From the NCBI GenBank assembly GCA_033964015.1, contig CM066914.1, forward strand, positions 17,811,637 through 17,875,636: DNA of 64,000 nucleotides. Direction: 5' to 3'. The DNA is from Scolanthus callimorphus (taxonomy: Eukaryota; Cnidaria; Anthozoa; Actiniaria; Edwardsiidae). Shown here piece after piece: positions 12,201 to 27,542 of this stretch. The stretch's first letter is position 1, and every line of letters starts with the position of its first letter. Position numbers and translations under genes: made by a program. The notes beneath the pieces were generated by a model. That model made no database searches. It was not told the origin of the DNA and saw nothing but the letters and a program-made list of their open reading frames with translations.

Positions 12201-12458
12201 AGAAGCCGTAGTAGATCACGTGACAGGTCGCGTCGCGGCAGAAGCCGAAGTCGAGAGAGGAGACGAAAAAGTCGCAGCAAGTCACGTGAAAAGAGCGTGG
12301 AAAAGAAACGAAGGAGCCGCAGTAGATCACGTGACCGTCGTCGGAAAAGCCGAAGTCGTAGTCGGCAACGTCGCTCTCGTAGTCGCAGTCGTGACCGAAG
12401 AGCACGGAGAAAACGAAGAGACAGTTCAAGCTCCGACTCGAGCTCAAGCTCGAATTAG
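6240..12458 (+). CDS. PPIG: PPIG-like nuclear cyclophilin with RS-rich tail
   Basis: Twelve exons are seen: 6240-6312, 7174-7248, 7947-8054, 8396-8440, 8555-8642, 9057-9086, 9209-9354, 9852-10032, 10566-10742, 10908-10977, 11165-11206 and 11295-12458, giving 732 residues. Residues 1 to about 185 are a cyclophilin peptidyl-prolyl isomerase domain: [52 protein letters not shown]. The catalytic Arg, Phe and Gln of the FHR...FMVQ block are present. The Trp that cyclophilin A uses for cyclosporin is His (PTPHLDG), as in human PPIG. A Ser/Lys-rich linker follows, then an RYRTP motif and an Arg/Ser-rich tail with many RS and SR dipeptides from about residue 350 to the end. The family acts in nuclear speckles and binds the C-terminal domain of RNA polymerase II. 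Its length is close to human PPIG (about 754). Confidence 0.95.
6712..7093 (-). mobile_element. tRNA-derived SINE
   Basis: On the minus strand the head (7093 down to about 7021) has box A TAGTGCAGTGG and box B GGGAGTTCAAACC of a tRNA-like polymerase III promoter. A body with repeated GGACGTTAAA motifs follows. The tail has AAAGCGCTTTGATCGCTA, a GCGCTATATAA-like end. It is in PPIG intron 1. The acceptor stem does not close like a working tRNA, so I call a SINE rather than a tRNA gene. Confidence 0.72.
7398..7614. mobile_element. hAT-like MITE (CAGGGCTGGAAATTA ends)
   Basis: The termini CAGGGCTGGAAATTAA and GCAATTTCCAGCCCTG are inverted, and the interior repeats TAGTCGCC or GGTCGCC blocks. CAGGG ends suggest hAT, but a clean eight-base target duplication is not visible. 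It is in PPIG intron 2. A similarly ended element is at 33752-33908. Confidence 0.6.
10185..10332. mobile_element. Inverted-repeat element, family I copy 1
   Basis: The ends AATTGACAGTTTTCACAA and TTGAAAACTGCCAATT are inverted. The core CTTTTGTTATTCAAAACAGA is shared with the copy at 42457-42574. It adjoins GCGCTATATAAACACATACA, a SINE-like tail. It is in PPIG intron 8. Confidence 0.65.
11046..11112. repeat. Two-copy tandem repeat of about 33 bases
   Basis: The unit containing CCTTTGTACACCCATACGGC followed by ATCTCTG occurs twice in a row inside PPIG intron 10. Confidence 0.85.
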
Positions 12459-13620
12459 ATATTTTTTTAATTATCGGTCTTTTTATCTATTTTAGCTAGC
12501 TCTGCATTTAATTTTACCGGGTCATCCTTTAGCGTAGTTTCAAAATGAAAAGGGCGCGAGCTATTGTGCAGAAATTGAAGGCAGAGTAAGTTTCAGCGCA
12601 TTCTCGTCCCCAAAACTCCAACTGGCTGTCACCAGATTCTCCCGCGCGAGGTGACGAGCCGACGAGCTCCGGGGTCGAGAATGATGGCAGCGGATTTTTA
12701 AGCCCCGTCTTTACTAGGACACATGTAGCGCGCAACTTTGTAGCCGAACACATGTTTCCTTCATGTTTCCCAATTAAGCCACGCAAGAAACATTGTTGCG
12801 TGCAACACATTTTATAGCCAGGACACAAAAAATGTTCTTCACCGGACAACAAACATGCTGTGTTTCCGACTCGGGGAAACATGCAGGACTCAAATGTTGC
12901 GCGCTACATCTGTCCTAGTTTAGCCAAAGCTTTAGGGATTTCCTCTGACGTAGATCGTTCTTCAAGGACTAAACCTTTGTCTACATCTTGGAATACCGTA
13001 TGATATAAGATGTAACAGCAGCTAAATTATCTTGAAATTTTAAGAAGCCGTCTTATTTCCAGTTTGCTTATCAGACTAAAAAATACTTTGAAAATGTATA
13101 CCCCGTTAACGAGAGTGCCCGTCCTGTTGTCCTATCTGTGTTTCCTCGCATGCAAAATGTAATGACTGTACATTCAAACACATAATAAATACAGTTAAGT
13201 ATGTGTAAGAGTGAATGTTTCGTTGGGAAAATGTACGGCGTTGAGAGAAATCCATATGGCAGCCGTGGTATAAACAAGTCATTTGGTGTAACCATGTCGT
13301 CAGTGGATGAATAAGGTGGTACATCTAATTTAGCGATGTCCCGAGATGTTAATTAACGCTAGAACATGTGGTCAAAGAGTAATGGTCTAGTCAAGAAACA
13401 GAAAGGAACAAATGGATTGCAGTGTATGATTATTGAGCTTTTGGGCAGATTACGTCATATTGCTGGGTGCTGCATGGCGCTCTTCCACCATGCTTCACCA
13501 AAATACAATCATCCTTTTTAATGTTTTAACCTGTTGCTCTAGAAATGATGAAATCATGCAGAAACACTGCTCAAATACCGCAATGTTTTCAAAATTCTAT
13601 AAGCCTGTTTCTTTCTAATG
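12459..13620. other. Convergent gap between PPIG and TSN
   Basis: No gene is seen. It holds both 3' untranslated regions, a degenerate copy of the CTCCCCGGCTCGTCA repeat near 12628-12675 (reverse orientation), and a MITE at 12713-12919. An AATAAA at 13184-13189 could serve PPIG, but the assignment is uncertain. Confidence 0.6.
12713..12919. mobile_element. MITE with ACTAGGACACATGTAGCGCG ends
   Basis: The left end ACTAGGACACATGTAGCGCG is the inverse of the right end CGCGCTACATCTGTCCTAGT with one mismatch. TTTA flanks both sides if the element is taken to begin CTAGGAC. About 207 bases, no reading frame. Confidence 0.75.
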
Positions 13621-16600
13621 CTATCCTGACTTATCAGCATCCGTGTTTGCCTTGAGCCCTCTGATCGATAAATCATACACAACTTCTTCCACTTTCTTCA
13701 TGTCGTATTTGAGTCCATCAAATCTCTTCCTAAGAAAATCATTCTTGAGATTTAGAAGCCTGAAGCCAGCGTCCAACTCAGCAATGAAGTTTGCTATCCG
13801 AAGGGGTCGGCCATAGTCCTGGGCAGTTACACTGTTGACTGCTAACCTTGACTGAAATAGAAGAGTTAAAGTTGGAGATCAGAAAAAAATCGCCTTGAAA
13901 CTAGGCCCGGTGGCATTCAAGGAGGAACATTTTAGTGAGAGTGCAGAATATAATTTGGGAAATGCAAAAAAAAGCATTCATCAGACCCAACTCACCAATT
14001 CTCCAGCCAAGGAGAGAATTCCAACCAAATAGTCATCAAGATCAATATGGAAACCTTCATCCCTTGACTTTTTTACTGTAAATCAGAAAAATAAAGGTTA
14101 AAATCCTCTCTAAAAGATATGCTGTAGAAGACGTACTTGCTGAAGGAGCCTTCTTATCCTGGGGGGACCCCTATTTTTGGGGCAGGGGTACTCGTCGTAC
14201 CTTTTAGGGTTTAAAATCATGCCTCTGGTTCCTCTTAGGGGTCCATTCTAGCAAATGCAATGGTTTTATCAATATCACACTACCAAAAAGAGCGTGGATT
14301 AGTTGATTTTGACCCCTAAAAGGTACCAACAAGCTTGAGTGTACTGAAACAGACGAAAGCTTGCCACCAATAGAGTTGATTCACACAGCTTCTTGGGACT
14401 GTCTCCACTGGTAGCAGATAGGGCTTGCATAGGGCATAGTGTATGTCATCAAAGACAGACAGGAAAGACAGTACAACTAACCATCTAACATGGAAGCAAC
14501 ATCTTCTCTTGAAATGAGGGTTTCTGTCTCCAGATACAAAATGTATGCCACTATGAAAGCAAACCTCTGATTCACAATCCTCCAGTGATCACAAAACCTA
14601 AACAGAGAAACAATTAAAATACAATTCTTTAGCTGTAATTTTTCAGGTTCAAAGAGACAACCATTGGTCCGGCAGATTAGAGCAAATTTTCTAGGAAATG
14701 TGTAGTTACAGAAAATACCCCCCCCCCCATTTAAATGGGAGGTGGGGGGTGGATATATTTTCTGGAACCACACAATTGCACATTTTAGGCTAAAAGGCCC
14801 AACATTTTGCCTGGTGATATATTTTTACATCTTAGATTTGGAGCCATGCTAGAATTTGTAGCGAAAGCTAGAGAAGTTTTGGAGGAACAATTGTTTTGCT
14901 CAATAGCAGCCATTTTGAATGCTTTGTTATTCATGAGGTTTAGAAATCAAGGGTAAAAGTAAAAAAAATTTTTTATTGTGGCTTGGTATTTCAAGGGTGC
15001 TATTTTCTGCTTTCCCAACAAGCATCCCTATCACTTTTACCAGGAAGAACCCCCAGGGACCAATGCCTTAATGTTAGATCAACAATTTTACCTGTAGTAT
15101 TCTCCTGATGGGACTTTTCCTGCTAACTCTCCATATTGTCTTCTAGCCACAGGTAACAGATCTCTGCTCTTTGCACAGACGTTCTTAATAACTGTGTGAA
15201 ATCAACATGAATGTCACTACATTGGAGACATCACGGCAGCAGGATAAAATAATTCCTATATTCAAGAGCCATGGGGCTTATAAAAAAGAATATGTGACCA
15301 TGTTGTAGTAATAGGTTATAAGCCCTACCAGCCCCTTCCCCTCCATGGCCATATTCACCTTCTGCTTGGGGTTTCTGGTGGACACCTTGTAGAATAGCTA
15401 CTATCTCTCTTGCTGTCTGTTCAAGATTTCTTACAGCTGTTTTGATGTTCTGTTGGATAAGATATTGTGAAAGGCACAATAATTTTATTATGGTATTCTA
15501 GTATTTTGAGAGCAATTTGAGAAAGGGAGCACTGAGTAAAATGGCAATAAATGAAAAAAATTCACGTTCAAATTCATTTTTCAACAAGCACCTTAGCCTG
15601 CGAAAGCCGACACCACTTAGCGCTCGTCGAAAGAGACTCTCGCCAAGAGGCGTCTGCGCGCTCAAGCCAAACATTCCATACTGATGACGTATTTTGACCC
15701 AGATCTGGTCAGAAGTATTACGCAGCCAGTTTAACTGTTTGATATTTAATGTTTATAGCATACAAAGCATTTTATGGTAAGGTATTCAAATAAGACGAAA
15801 AAAGATGCAACAAATTTGAAATGGCCACGTAATTCTTCTGACCAGATCTGGGTCAGAATACGTCATCAGTATGGAGTGTTTGGCTTGAGCACGCAGACGC
15901 CTCTTGGCGAGAGTCTCTTTCGAAGAGCGCTAAGTGGTGTCGGCTTTCGCAGGATATAAGCACCTCTGCCTGAAAAATATTGGAGTACCCCCTGTGGTGG
16001 CTGCAGTATCGCTGTACGATGTTTCTGGGTGACTTGTACAGATCAAAACAAAAATCAGGGTACAGAGCCCCAACATTTTAATTTTATGCTGTCAGTTGAC
16101 TCCTAATCTAATCTCCGGGACAATGCGGCCCTGACTTGTCCCCAGTTGTCTCTAGTGGTGGCACGCAAAGAACTCTAAAGAAAAAGCATGCACGCTAAAG
16201 ATCACGGCCAGGAAGAGGGAGACAATAGGAACCGCAAAGCATCATGGGCATTCTTTGCATGCCGCCACTAGAGACGACTGGGGATGAGTGAGCAACGCAA
16301 CCTCATCCCCAGGGTCTTCTCGGTCATTTTTCAAAATGGCAGTTGACTCGGGAGAAGACCCTGGGGGTGGCTGAGTCACATGACTACTGTTTGAAAACAT
16401 GGGAACAAGGTTTGTCCTTTGTTTCGAAATGGTCCGAGTCAATCGCCATTTTGAAAAAGACCGAGAAGACACTGGGGACGAGGTTTGTCAGCAACGCGCC
16501 CGACAAAAAGAAACGCGGTAGATTACTCTTAATCATAAACTCGTAATGAAGGTGGTTTCTAAGAAGAAAAACTTGGTTGCCAGAGTATTTTTTTTTTTTC

Positions 16601-16849
16601 TAGAAAGATAACAGATAGCGACTGGACTGGCGAATGAAATTAGTCTAAAACCCAACCGCGAACACGTGCGCGTGCAAAAACTCTTCGATTGTTACTGCAG
16701 CATTAGGAAAATACTTGTAACGCAGATTGCTTCATGATTGCTTCTTCACTAACCTCTCGGATGTCTTGCTCTTGAGAAAAGTAAGTCTGGAAAGAGGAAA
16801 ACACCGACGAAAATGAGGAACTTTCTGCCGAGGAATTGTCAACTTCCAT
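13621..16849 (-). CDS. TSN: Translin
   Basis: Six exons are seen on the minus strand: 16754-16849, 15359-15449, 15092-15191, 14482-14597, 13996-14075 and 13621-13851, giving 237 residues (human 228). Diagnostic blocks are QEQDIRE, LEQTAREIVAILQGVHQ, YYRFCDHWRIVNQRFAF, YLETETLISREDVASML, VNSVTAQDYGRPLRIANFI, and RFDGLKYDMKKVEEVVYDLS. Translin is an octameric single-stranded RNA and DNA binding protein that forms the C3PO ribonuclease with TRAX. It acts in passenger-strand removal and tRNA processing. The first 20 residues are a Ser-rich extension less conserved than the rest. It is head-to-head with the RNF32-like gene (189 bases between start codons). Intron 1 contains three inverted-repeat elements. 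Confidence 0.96.
14690..14780. repeat. Short copy of the TGTGTGATTCCAGAAA family
   Basis: A C-run and a G-run face each other around CATTTAAATG, and the right end TTTTCTGGAACCACACA matches the family terminus. It is in TSN intron 3. Confidence 0.65.
15594..15957. mobile_element. Long-TIR foldback element (MULE- or hAT-like) with eight-base target duplication
   Basis: Arms of about 118 bases (15597-15715 and 15835-15953) are nearly perfect inverses: CCTGCGAAAGCCGACACC through to GACCAGATCTGG. AAGCACCT flanks both sides (15586-15593 and 15958-15965). The 364-base element has no transposase. Long arms suggest a Mutator-like origin, while eight bases would also fit hAT. It is in TSN intron 1. 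Confidence 0.85.
16139..16284. mobile_element. Inverted-repeat element with CCCAGTTGTCTCTAGTGG ends
   Basis: CCCAGTTGTCTCTAGTGGTG followed by GCACGCAAAG on the left is mirrored by CTTTGCATGC plus CGCCACTAGAGACGACTGGG on the right. No reading frame. TSN intron 1. Confidence 0.7.
16296..16499. mobile_element. Inverted-repeat element with CCAGGGTCTTCTCGGTC arms
   Basis: Arms CCTCATCCCCAGGGTCTTCT and its inverse AGAAGACACTGGGGACGAGG are each joined to an AAAATGGC / GCCATTTT block. It directly adjoins the preceding element. No coding sequence. Confidence 0.65.
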
Positions 16850-17038
16850 TGCTGCGCCTTCACTACTCGTGGTCAGCAAACTGCTTCAGTTTGGTATGCG
16901 TAGCTCGAAATGCGCGGGATTTTCAAAATGGCGGACGCAAGTGCTGCCTTTGAGAAAGATACAATCTGATGATTTTGTCAAGCATTTTCAAGTAGTTGCG
17001 TTTTGTGTAAGCCCAAATGAATTACAGGGAGCCAAGAA
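16850..17038. promoter_or_regulatory. Shared TSN/RNF32 promoter gap
   Basis: There are 189 bases between divergent start codons. It contains AAAATGGCGG at 16926-16935, a YY1-type match. No TATA box was seen. Bidirectional function is inferred. Confidence 0.65.
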
Positions 17039-21474
<4,436 letters not shown>

Positions 21475-21896
21475 TGTGACAAGAGGTAAAACTACATTGC
21501 ACAAACAGTGATCAACTTGTGATATGGTATATCATCCACGAAGGTCATGCTGTATGAGAAAAGTGACAGGCTGTATACATCAGAAGCGCAGGCTGCAAAA
21601 TTGTAGTTGAGCAGATGAAAGCCATATCATAATTCTCTCATTTTAATGATGTACTGGTAAACAGGTCTAACTATTTCACTGGAATCTGTTGTTATTAGAG
21701 AATTTTAACACATTTTATTATACACCAATAATTTTATTCTATTGTTTCACAACCTTTTAGTTGATATTTTGTTAGATAAAAATCCAAGTATTCCTCCCTC
21801 TTATTTTCCAATAAATAAATAAAAGAATTTGTATTTCATTCCTATATGTTCTTGGTTGTCCTACCCAATACAAAGAAGACTAAGTTGGTAGTTTGA
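21475..21896. other. Tail-to-tail 3' ends of RNF32 and the LisH-WD40 gene
   Basis: Stop codons are 422 bases apart. On the plus strand three overlapping AATAAA signals start at 21810. On the minus strand an AATAAA lies at 21719-21714. If both are used, the two 3' untranslated regions overlap by about 100 bases. No gene is seen. Confidence 0.65.
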
Positions 21897-24800
21897 TCAA
21901 GAATGTTCAAGCTGTGTAGAGGAATGGGTGTCATTGTGCCAGATACGAACTGAGCCATCAAAGCCACAGGAGACAAGAACGTCTAGTGGTTCACAATACC
22001 ACAAGTCACGCTGAAACAAGAAATAGAAGGGAAAATGACAACAAATTTAATTCAATTGAATTCTTACAAATTAGAAGTTACAATTATAACAACAACAACA
22101 ATAACATTTGTAAATAACATCTTACCACCATGGCTGTATGGCCTTCTAGTTTAGCAACAATGACTTGACTTGACACCTCCCAAACTATGATACATTTATC
22201 TTGGGATGTCTGTCGCATAAAACAAATACCAATTAATGCAGTTACCAATACACACTGTCTAAGAGACTGAATAATAATCCCATGTTGTTTAGGCCACCTA
22301 CCGAATATATATACTGGCCTGTAGGATGCCAACAGTTCTTTGGCTGACTGTACTCATCATTCAAAGAGCCATAAAAATTGGTAATCTGGATATTATATAC
22401 AAGAATATTATTTATTAATATATAATTATAATATTTTTATTATAAACTGTATGATGACTTATGGCTGGTGAAATTTCAAAGGAACATTGTGTGATTCCAA
22501 ATCATTGCCGTGGAAGGGTTTGTGATATGACCCCCCACCCGTGAGAATTTCCAATCCCTTCTGTGGGGAAGGTATCGATTTTTCTGGAATCACACATTTT
22601 GCACAAACTGCTTTTACAACTTTTCTAGCCTCCTACAAGGGTCTTTTCTACCCCTGAGTGAGCAAGCTGCACTTGATATACTGCAATAAGTTTGAGTGGA
22701 CAAAATTTCATTCATGAGCCATAAGAAACATTTCTTAAATTTAAAAAATATCTGCACCCACCCTGCATTAAAAACTAATACATCTTCTCACCTGTTTTAC
22801 ACTTTCAATATCAAATATGATGAGCCTGTTTTTATCTAGTGCAAATAAAATAAGGTTAACATATAAGTGGTAGATAAAACCTACAGTATAAAATAATAAA
22901 TACATGAAAAAAAAAACTTGTGAAAAAGGATTTTACCAGTTGACACCAGAATATGCTTGTCAAAGGGGCAACAGTTAATATCCATGGCAGTAAAACTGAC
23001 ATAGTCATCCCCAAGAGCATTCATGTTTAACAGCTGAACCTGTAAAAAGATAACATAAACTTGTTAGAAATTATTTTGTAAATCAATTACAAATGTTTAA
23101 GGGGGAGGGGGGATAACCTGAGGGGAGGCTGGTTGAATACCAGAAAAATGTATGAACAGTGGGTAATAGATATCACTAAAAGTTTGAATAGAAAAATATT
23201 TGACTATATTTGTGTACAAATGCTTTAAAGCTAGAAATGAAAAACAAACATTGCCATAGGCTCAGTGACTGAAGCATAATTCACTAAGGCATTAAATAAT
23301 ATATACATGTGTTATATGGATATTTGTGAAATAAAATATGTCTATACATCTATATAAACATGTCTTGCAAAGTGAGGAACTCTCTGCAGGGCATTGTTTA
23401 TTGTGACTAAGGTAATAAAAAAACTCACCTCTTTTGGATCCTTTTCAGTTAAATCAATGACATGAAGATTGTTGTCATTTCTAACTGCCACAATTAAAAC
23501 ATCTTTACCCTGTCACAAAACATGCACATGAAGGGCATGAGTTCCATCTGGATCTCAAATTGTGCCTCAATGGGGGTATGTGAAGTAGAAAACTGGGTAT
23601 TGTTTAACAATTGAGAAATTAATGTCAGGAGAAAAATTCATGCAAACAACAGACAGCACCATGATTACTATGGGCATCTACAGTAATGAAGAATATTGAA
23701 TAGTCCATGGATAAAGATATTTTTTATTCCTGTTTTGGGAAAGTTGCTGTAGAACATAATATAAATTCCCTTGTCTCTTCCCCTTCAGTGCTTGTATTTG
23801 TGCTGAATTCCCTATCTAGGCCTTGTGATTGCCTGTTATGCTTTTAGACAAACCATTATGATGCAAGATCAATATGAAAAAATAGCATGAATATTAACAG
23901 CTGCAAACAAGAAGCTAACCACAAGGAGCTTGCAGTTTAAATCCAAAAAAATAATAAAATATTTCCATTTTTCGCCAAATAATGTGAAAGAAAGTTTTTT
24001 TGCACTGGGTCCTGGTCTTTTCTGATCGGCTAATCAAACTACGTCCCTGACTTCACCCAGTCCACCATGACATTGCTTTGATTTTTAGGCTTCAGCCTAC
24101 ATTTTTCCAAGAGCTACAAATTGCTTTACTGTAAATACCTTTCTGTATGTAATGGCCTCTACTTGTCCTTTGTACTTTAGCTGCTTGGAAAGTTCAAACT
24201 TTAGTTCATCTCCTTCAAGCTTTCTACAATAAAGGCATTATCATGTTTGGAAAATGAGAAAGATATTTGCATCATATTTTGTGTGCCCACTGCTTTATCA
24301 AACAGGTCTTACCTAAATATACATATGGTGTTATCATAGGATGCAGTTGCAAACCAGTTTCCAGAGGGGGACCATCTCACTCTAACCACAAACCTGTAAA
24401 CACCAGTCAAATATTAATTTTGTAATCGAATTGGTTCCCAGGCCATCACAACAAATCAGGCAAAAAATACATTTTCTGCGAGCTTTGTTTATCTTACTTC
24501 CTGTGGTGAGTGAATGTTTGCACCACCTTGTGTTCCTGGTCATTGAGTCTTACTAGACAGGTCTTTCTATCCATACTTCCAGTCAACACAAGGTCACTAC
24601 AGAGGAATCAATCACCCACTTAAATAAGATTTCAAGCATTGGCTATGGTAATGACATGGATTTAAAATCCTATAGCTATGGTTTCCTGGAAAAACAGGAA
24701 AGAAACAGGAAAAACAGGCAGACTTGCTATAACAGTTCAGTTCAGTTTCTTAAAATTTAAATATATTATTTACAAACATTACTAGCCTGCAAAGGGTGAC

Positions 24801-26950
24801 CATAGCTGCCACCAGGGTCCTAACATTGAAATTTTTCTAAGGGGTGCCAGTGGTGCCTAAATAAAAAATAGTGAAGTTGGTTGCCATAATAGAAATCTGG
24901 TCTTGAAAACGATGTAAAGACCTAAAGCCAAAAGATGTTTTGATTCACATACTTTTGAGTTGGATGACAATCAATGCTGATTACTGCTGCTGAGTGTATA
25001 GTGGATTCTGCTGGCAGTGGAAGGATGTCTGTGCTGCTGGTAGGCAGAGGGACAGGCAAGTCCAACAGAGTTAACAAGCCACCTGAAGAACCTAAAATTA
25101 AAGCTGAATGCATAGATAGAGAAGAGGCATTAGAATATGGTTTACTAAACATATTGTGTGATTCCAGAAAGCAACTCCTCTCGCTGATAAAAGGGGCCAG
25201 CAAATTCCTGACCAAGAGGGTTGAAGGTTATTGTCAGTATTTCCAGGAAGAAAAACTACAGTCTCCCTCTACTATGCATACATACATATATCTTCTACTA
25301 CTGTTGCTCTCAATGATAAAACATATTAAAAAATACATTTCGCTCCTGTCTTTTGGCAGCAGATATCTACGAAATTTTTTATAAATTCAGTTTTTCCAGA
25401 AGCTAATACTACAGAAGGCTGAAATGTCAAAATACATACCACCTTGCTTTGTCAGTCTAACAGAAAGTATGTTTGCTCCTCCTACAAGACACTCCAGACA
25501 AAGACGACACTGTAGAGAAAATAGAAATAATATGAACCAAGCCTGTTAATAACATTTGCAAGCTTATTGCAACATTACAAAACAAATCAAAACTTGGCAA
25601 AAAATTATAAAAAAAACTGGCAAACCATTTGTCTGTGTACAAAACATAGTCCTTGCAGGTCTTGAAATTGAGCCCAACACAGCAGTAAATACGCCTAAAA
25701 AGTTTCCTTTTACGCCTAACTTTTTAGACTTAGGCATAAAATAATGACTGTGTTTTCAGTTTCTACAGTGTTCTCTTAGTGTATTTACGACTAGATCTTT
25801 GATTAGTTACGCCTGTGTTTGGTACAAGGCGTAAAATTACGACTATAATTATTTCTTAATTTCAAGCCCTGCCTTGGTCATCATCATCAGGTCGAGTCTC
25901 CTTGGGGAGACTGCTTGGTCATCAGTTAGACATGAACTTGGTATCACTGGATTTAGAGGCCAAATCTCTTATCATTGAACTATGTTCAAGCCTCCCTGCA
26001 AAGACTCCTAGATACTTACAGTTTTGACAAATGATCCATCACCTTTATTCTAAACGAAAAATAAACTTATTGTTACTATAACCCCACATTCCTCCAGATA
26101 GTACAACAATTCATACAACTCCAAAAAGTATGTCACCTCATCAATTGGGATGAATTTATTAGTTGCCAGGAAATCAGTCCAGATTGTCTCAAATGACAGA
26201 ATACATACCACTGCATGGCTTTTGGTAAGCACTTTGTTTCTTGTTATTTCATGGTGATCATCTTAAAAATAAATTTATGGAAGAGAACATGATCTTTTTC
26301 TCCCCTTTAATTTGAAAGGAAATATAAGTTTTGGTAGTTAATGGAGGGGGCCGGGACAATAATAAACTCTAAATAATTATTTTCACAGTCAAGATTCCAG
26401 TGATCCAGCACCAAATTTTGATGCACTTCTGGATGTTCGGAGCACTGAAATCTTGGAGAAGAATGCTTGAAAAAGAAAAATTACAGCAAGGGGGAAAGGT
26501 GGTGGCCAATTTTTTTTAAAGTACAACAAACAAATAAATTTGTTATTGTTGTTGTGCAAAAAATAATCCCCTTCATTACTACCTAATACCTACTACATAC
26601 CTAATATGGAAAGAAGCTCTCCGGATTTTCTTTCCTCTTGCCTTGTAAACGTGTATCCACTGAGGAGTGAATGTAAAGTATGCTTTAAAGCTAAGTTTTT
26701 TTTATTATAGATCTGTCACAATCGAAGGATATCTGGCACCCGGGGTGGGTGGGTGGGGTATTTTTTAGGGTGAAAATTTGGGCTTCTCGACGGTCATCCA
26801 TCCACACCATTTTAACCTTGTCACTCCGGGAAAGCAGGCAATAATAACACGAGCAAGCTACCTTTCGTGCTCAAATGCCGACAGAGCTGTCGTATAGCCA
26901 TTCTCGTATAGAAACTGGCAGATAAGATAATTTACTTTGTCCGTTTCCAT
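21897..26950 (-). CDS. LisH-WD40 repeat protein of unassigned family
   Basis: Sixteen exons are seen on the minus strand: 26862-26950, 26601-26659, 26412-26444, 26209-26261, 26020-26049, 25440-25509, 24953-25091, 24498-24596, 24313-24393, 24139-24223, 23429-23509, 22937-23039, 22792-22835, 22302-22385, 22126-22209 and 21897-22010. All phases agree, giving 415 residues. Residues 1-30 (VNYLICQFLYENGYTTALSA) are a LisH dimerisation motif. From about residue 130 there are WD40-like repeats: IDCHPTQNDLVLTGSMDRKT, VRWSPSGNWFATASYDNTIC, WHPTGQYIYSTSQDKCIIVW, and SCGFDGSVRIW near the C-terminus. Such proteins are usually adaptors or E3/dynein-type scaffolds, but I could not match this one to a named family. 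The full set of exons argues that it is functional. It is head-to-head with the kinase gene. Confidence 0.88.
22482..22605. mobile_element. MITE, TGTGTGATTCCAGAAA family
   Basis: The left end ATTGTGTGATTCCA and the right end TTCTGGAATCACACA are inverted. C/G runs and GAATTTCC lie inside, as in the copies at 30033, 42745 and 60761. Intron 13 of the LisH-WD40 gene. Confidence 0.75.
25656..25871. mobile_element. hAT-like MITE with CAGGTCTTGAAATT ends
   Basis: CAGGTCTTGAAATTGAG at the left is mirrored by CTTAATTTCAAGCCCTG at the right, with repeated ACGCCTAA and TACGCCT blocks inside. About 216 bases, in intron 5 of the LisH-WD40 gene. CCTTG flanks both sides, shorter than a full hAT duplication. 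Confidence 0.6.
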
Positions 26951-27542
26951 CGTCGTTTAGCAATTTTACTCGTCTAACCCCTCGAGCTCTATTCGTCCGC
27001 CATGTTGGCCGTGCGCGCTATCGCGAGGCCTGGGTCCCATTGCCCTGTAGCCAGGCCTGGAGGTTCGAATCCGTGTTTTGGCGGGAACTTGAACAAGAAG
27101 ACGAAGGCGGTAAACTGAGGTAAGTTTGAATTTCTCTCAAGATCCAATGAAATAACACTTCGCTGTGACTCGCTATTCCCAGGCTATTCAATATTAACCA
27201 TCACACGATCGAATGTTGTCGACATTTTGCAAAGATCGCGGCGCAAAATAAGGGAAAACTGCTCATAAATCAAGTCCGAATCGAGTCGAAGAAATGATAC
27301 TCACTCGGCGCCAAAATTTACAAAGTTTATTCATCGCACGTAGGAATCCCCACGACCCTCAATTGTTTAGGATACTTTCGCTTTCGTTTTGATGGTGTTG
27401 TGTTGCTACAAGCCCTCTTGGGATCCTAGATATCAGATGGGTTTGCATGTGTGGAAAACAGTGACTGATTTGAATCCCTAGCACCTTGTTGTTTCATTCA
27501 TTGAATGCGAATTTCTAGAGGCGAGAATGCTTGAAAGGCTTA
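26951..27542. promoter_or_regulatory. Shared LisH-WD40/kinase promoter region
   Basis: GTCCGCCATGTTGG at 26996-27008 is a YY1-type match. A likely noncoding first exon of the kinase ends with CTGAG/GTAAGT at 27119. The distance between start codons is about 590 bases. Bidirectional use is inferred. Confidence 0.55.

Noticed and set aside
11860..12495. Long plus-strand frame overlapping the PPIG last exon
   Set aside because: Shadow frame of the low-complexity RS-rich coding region; the real frame ends at 12458.
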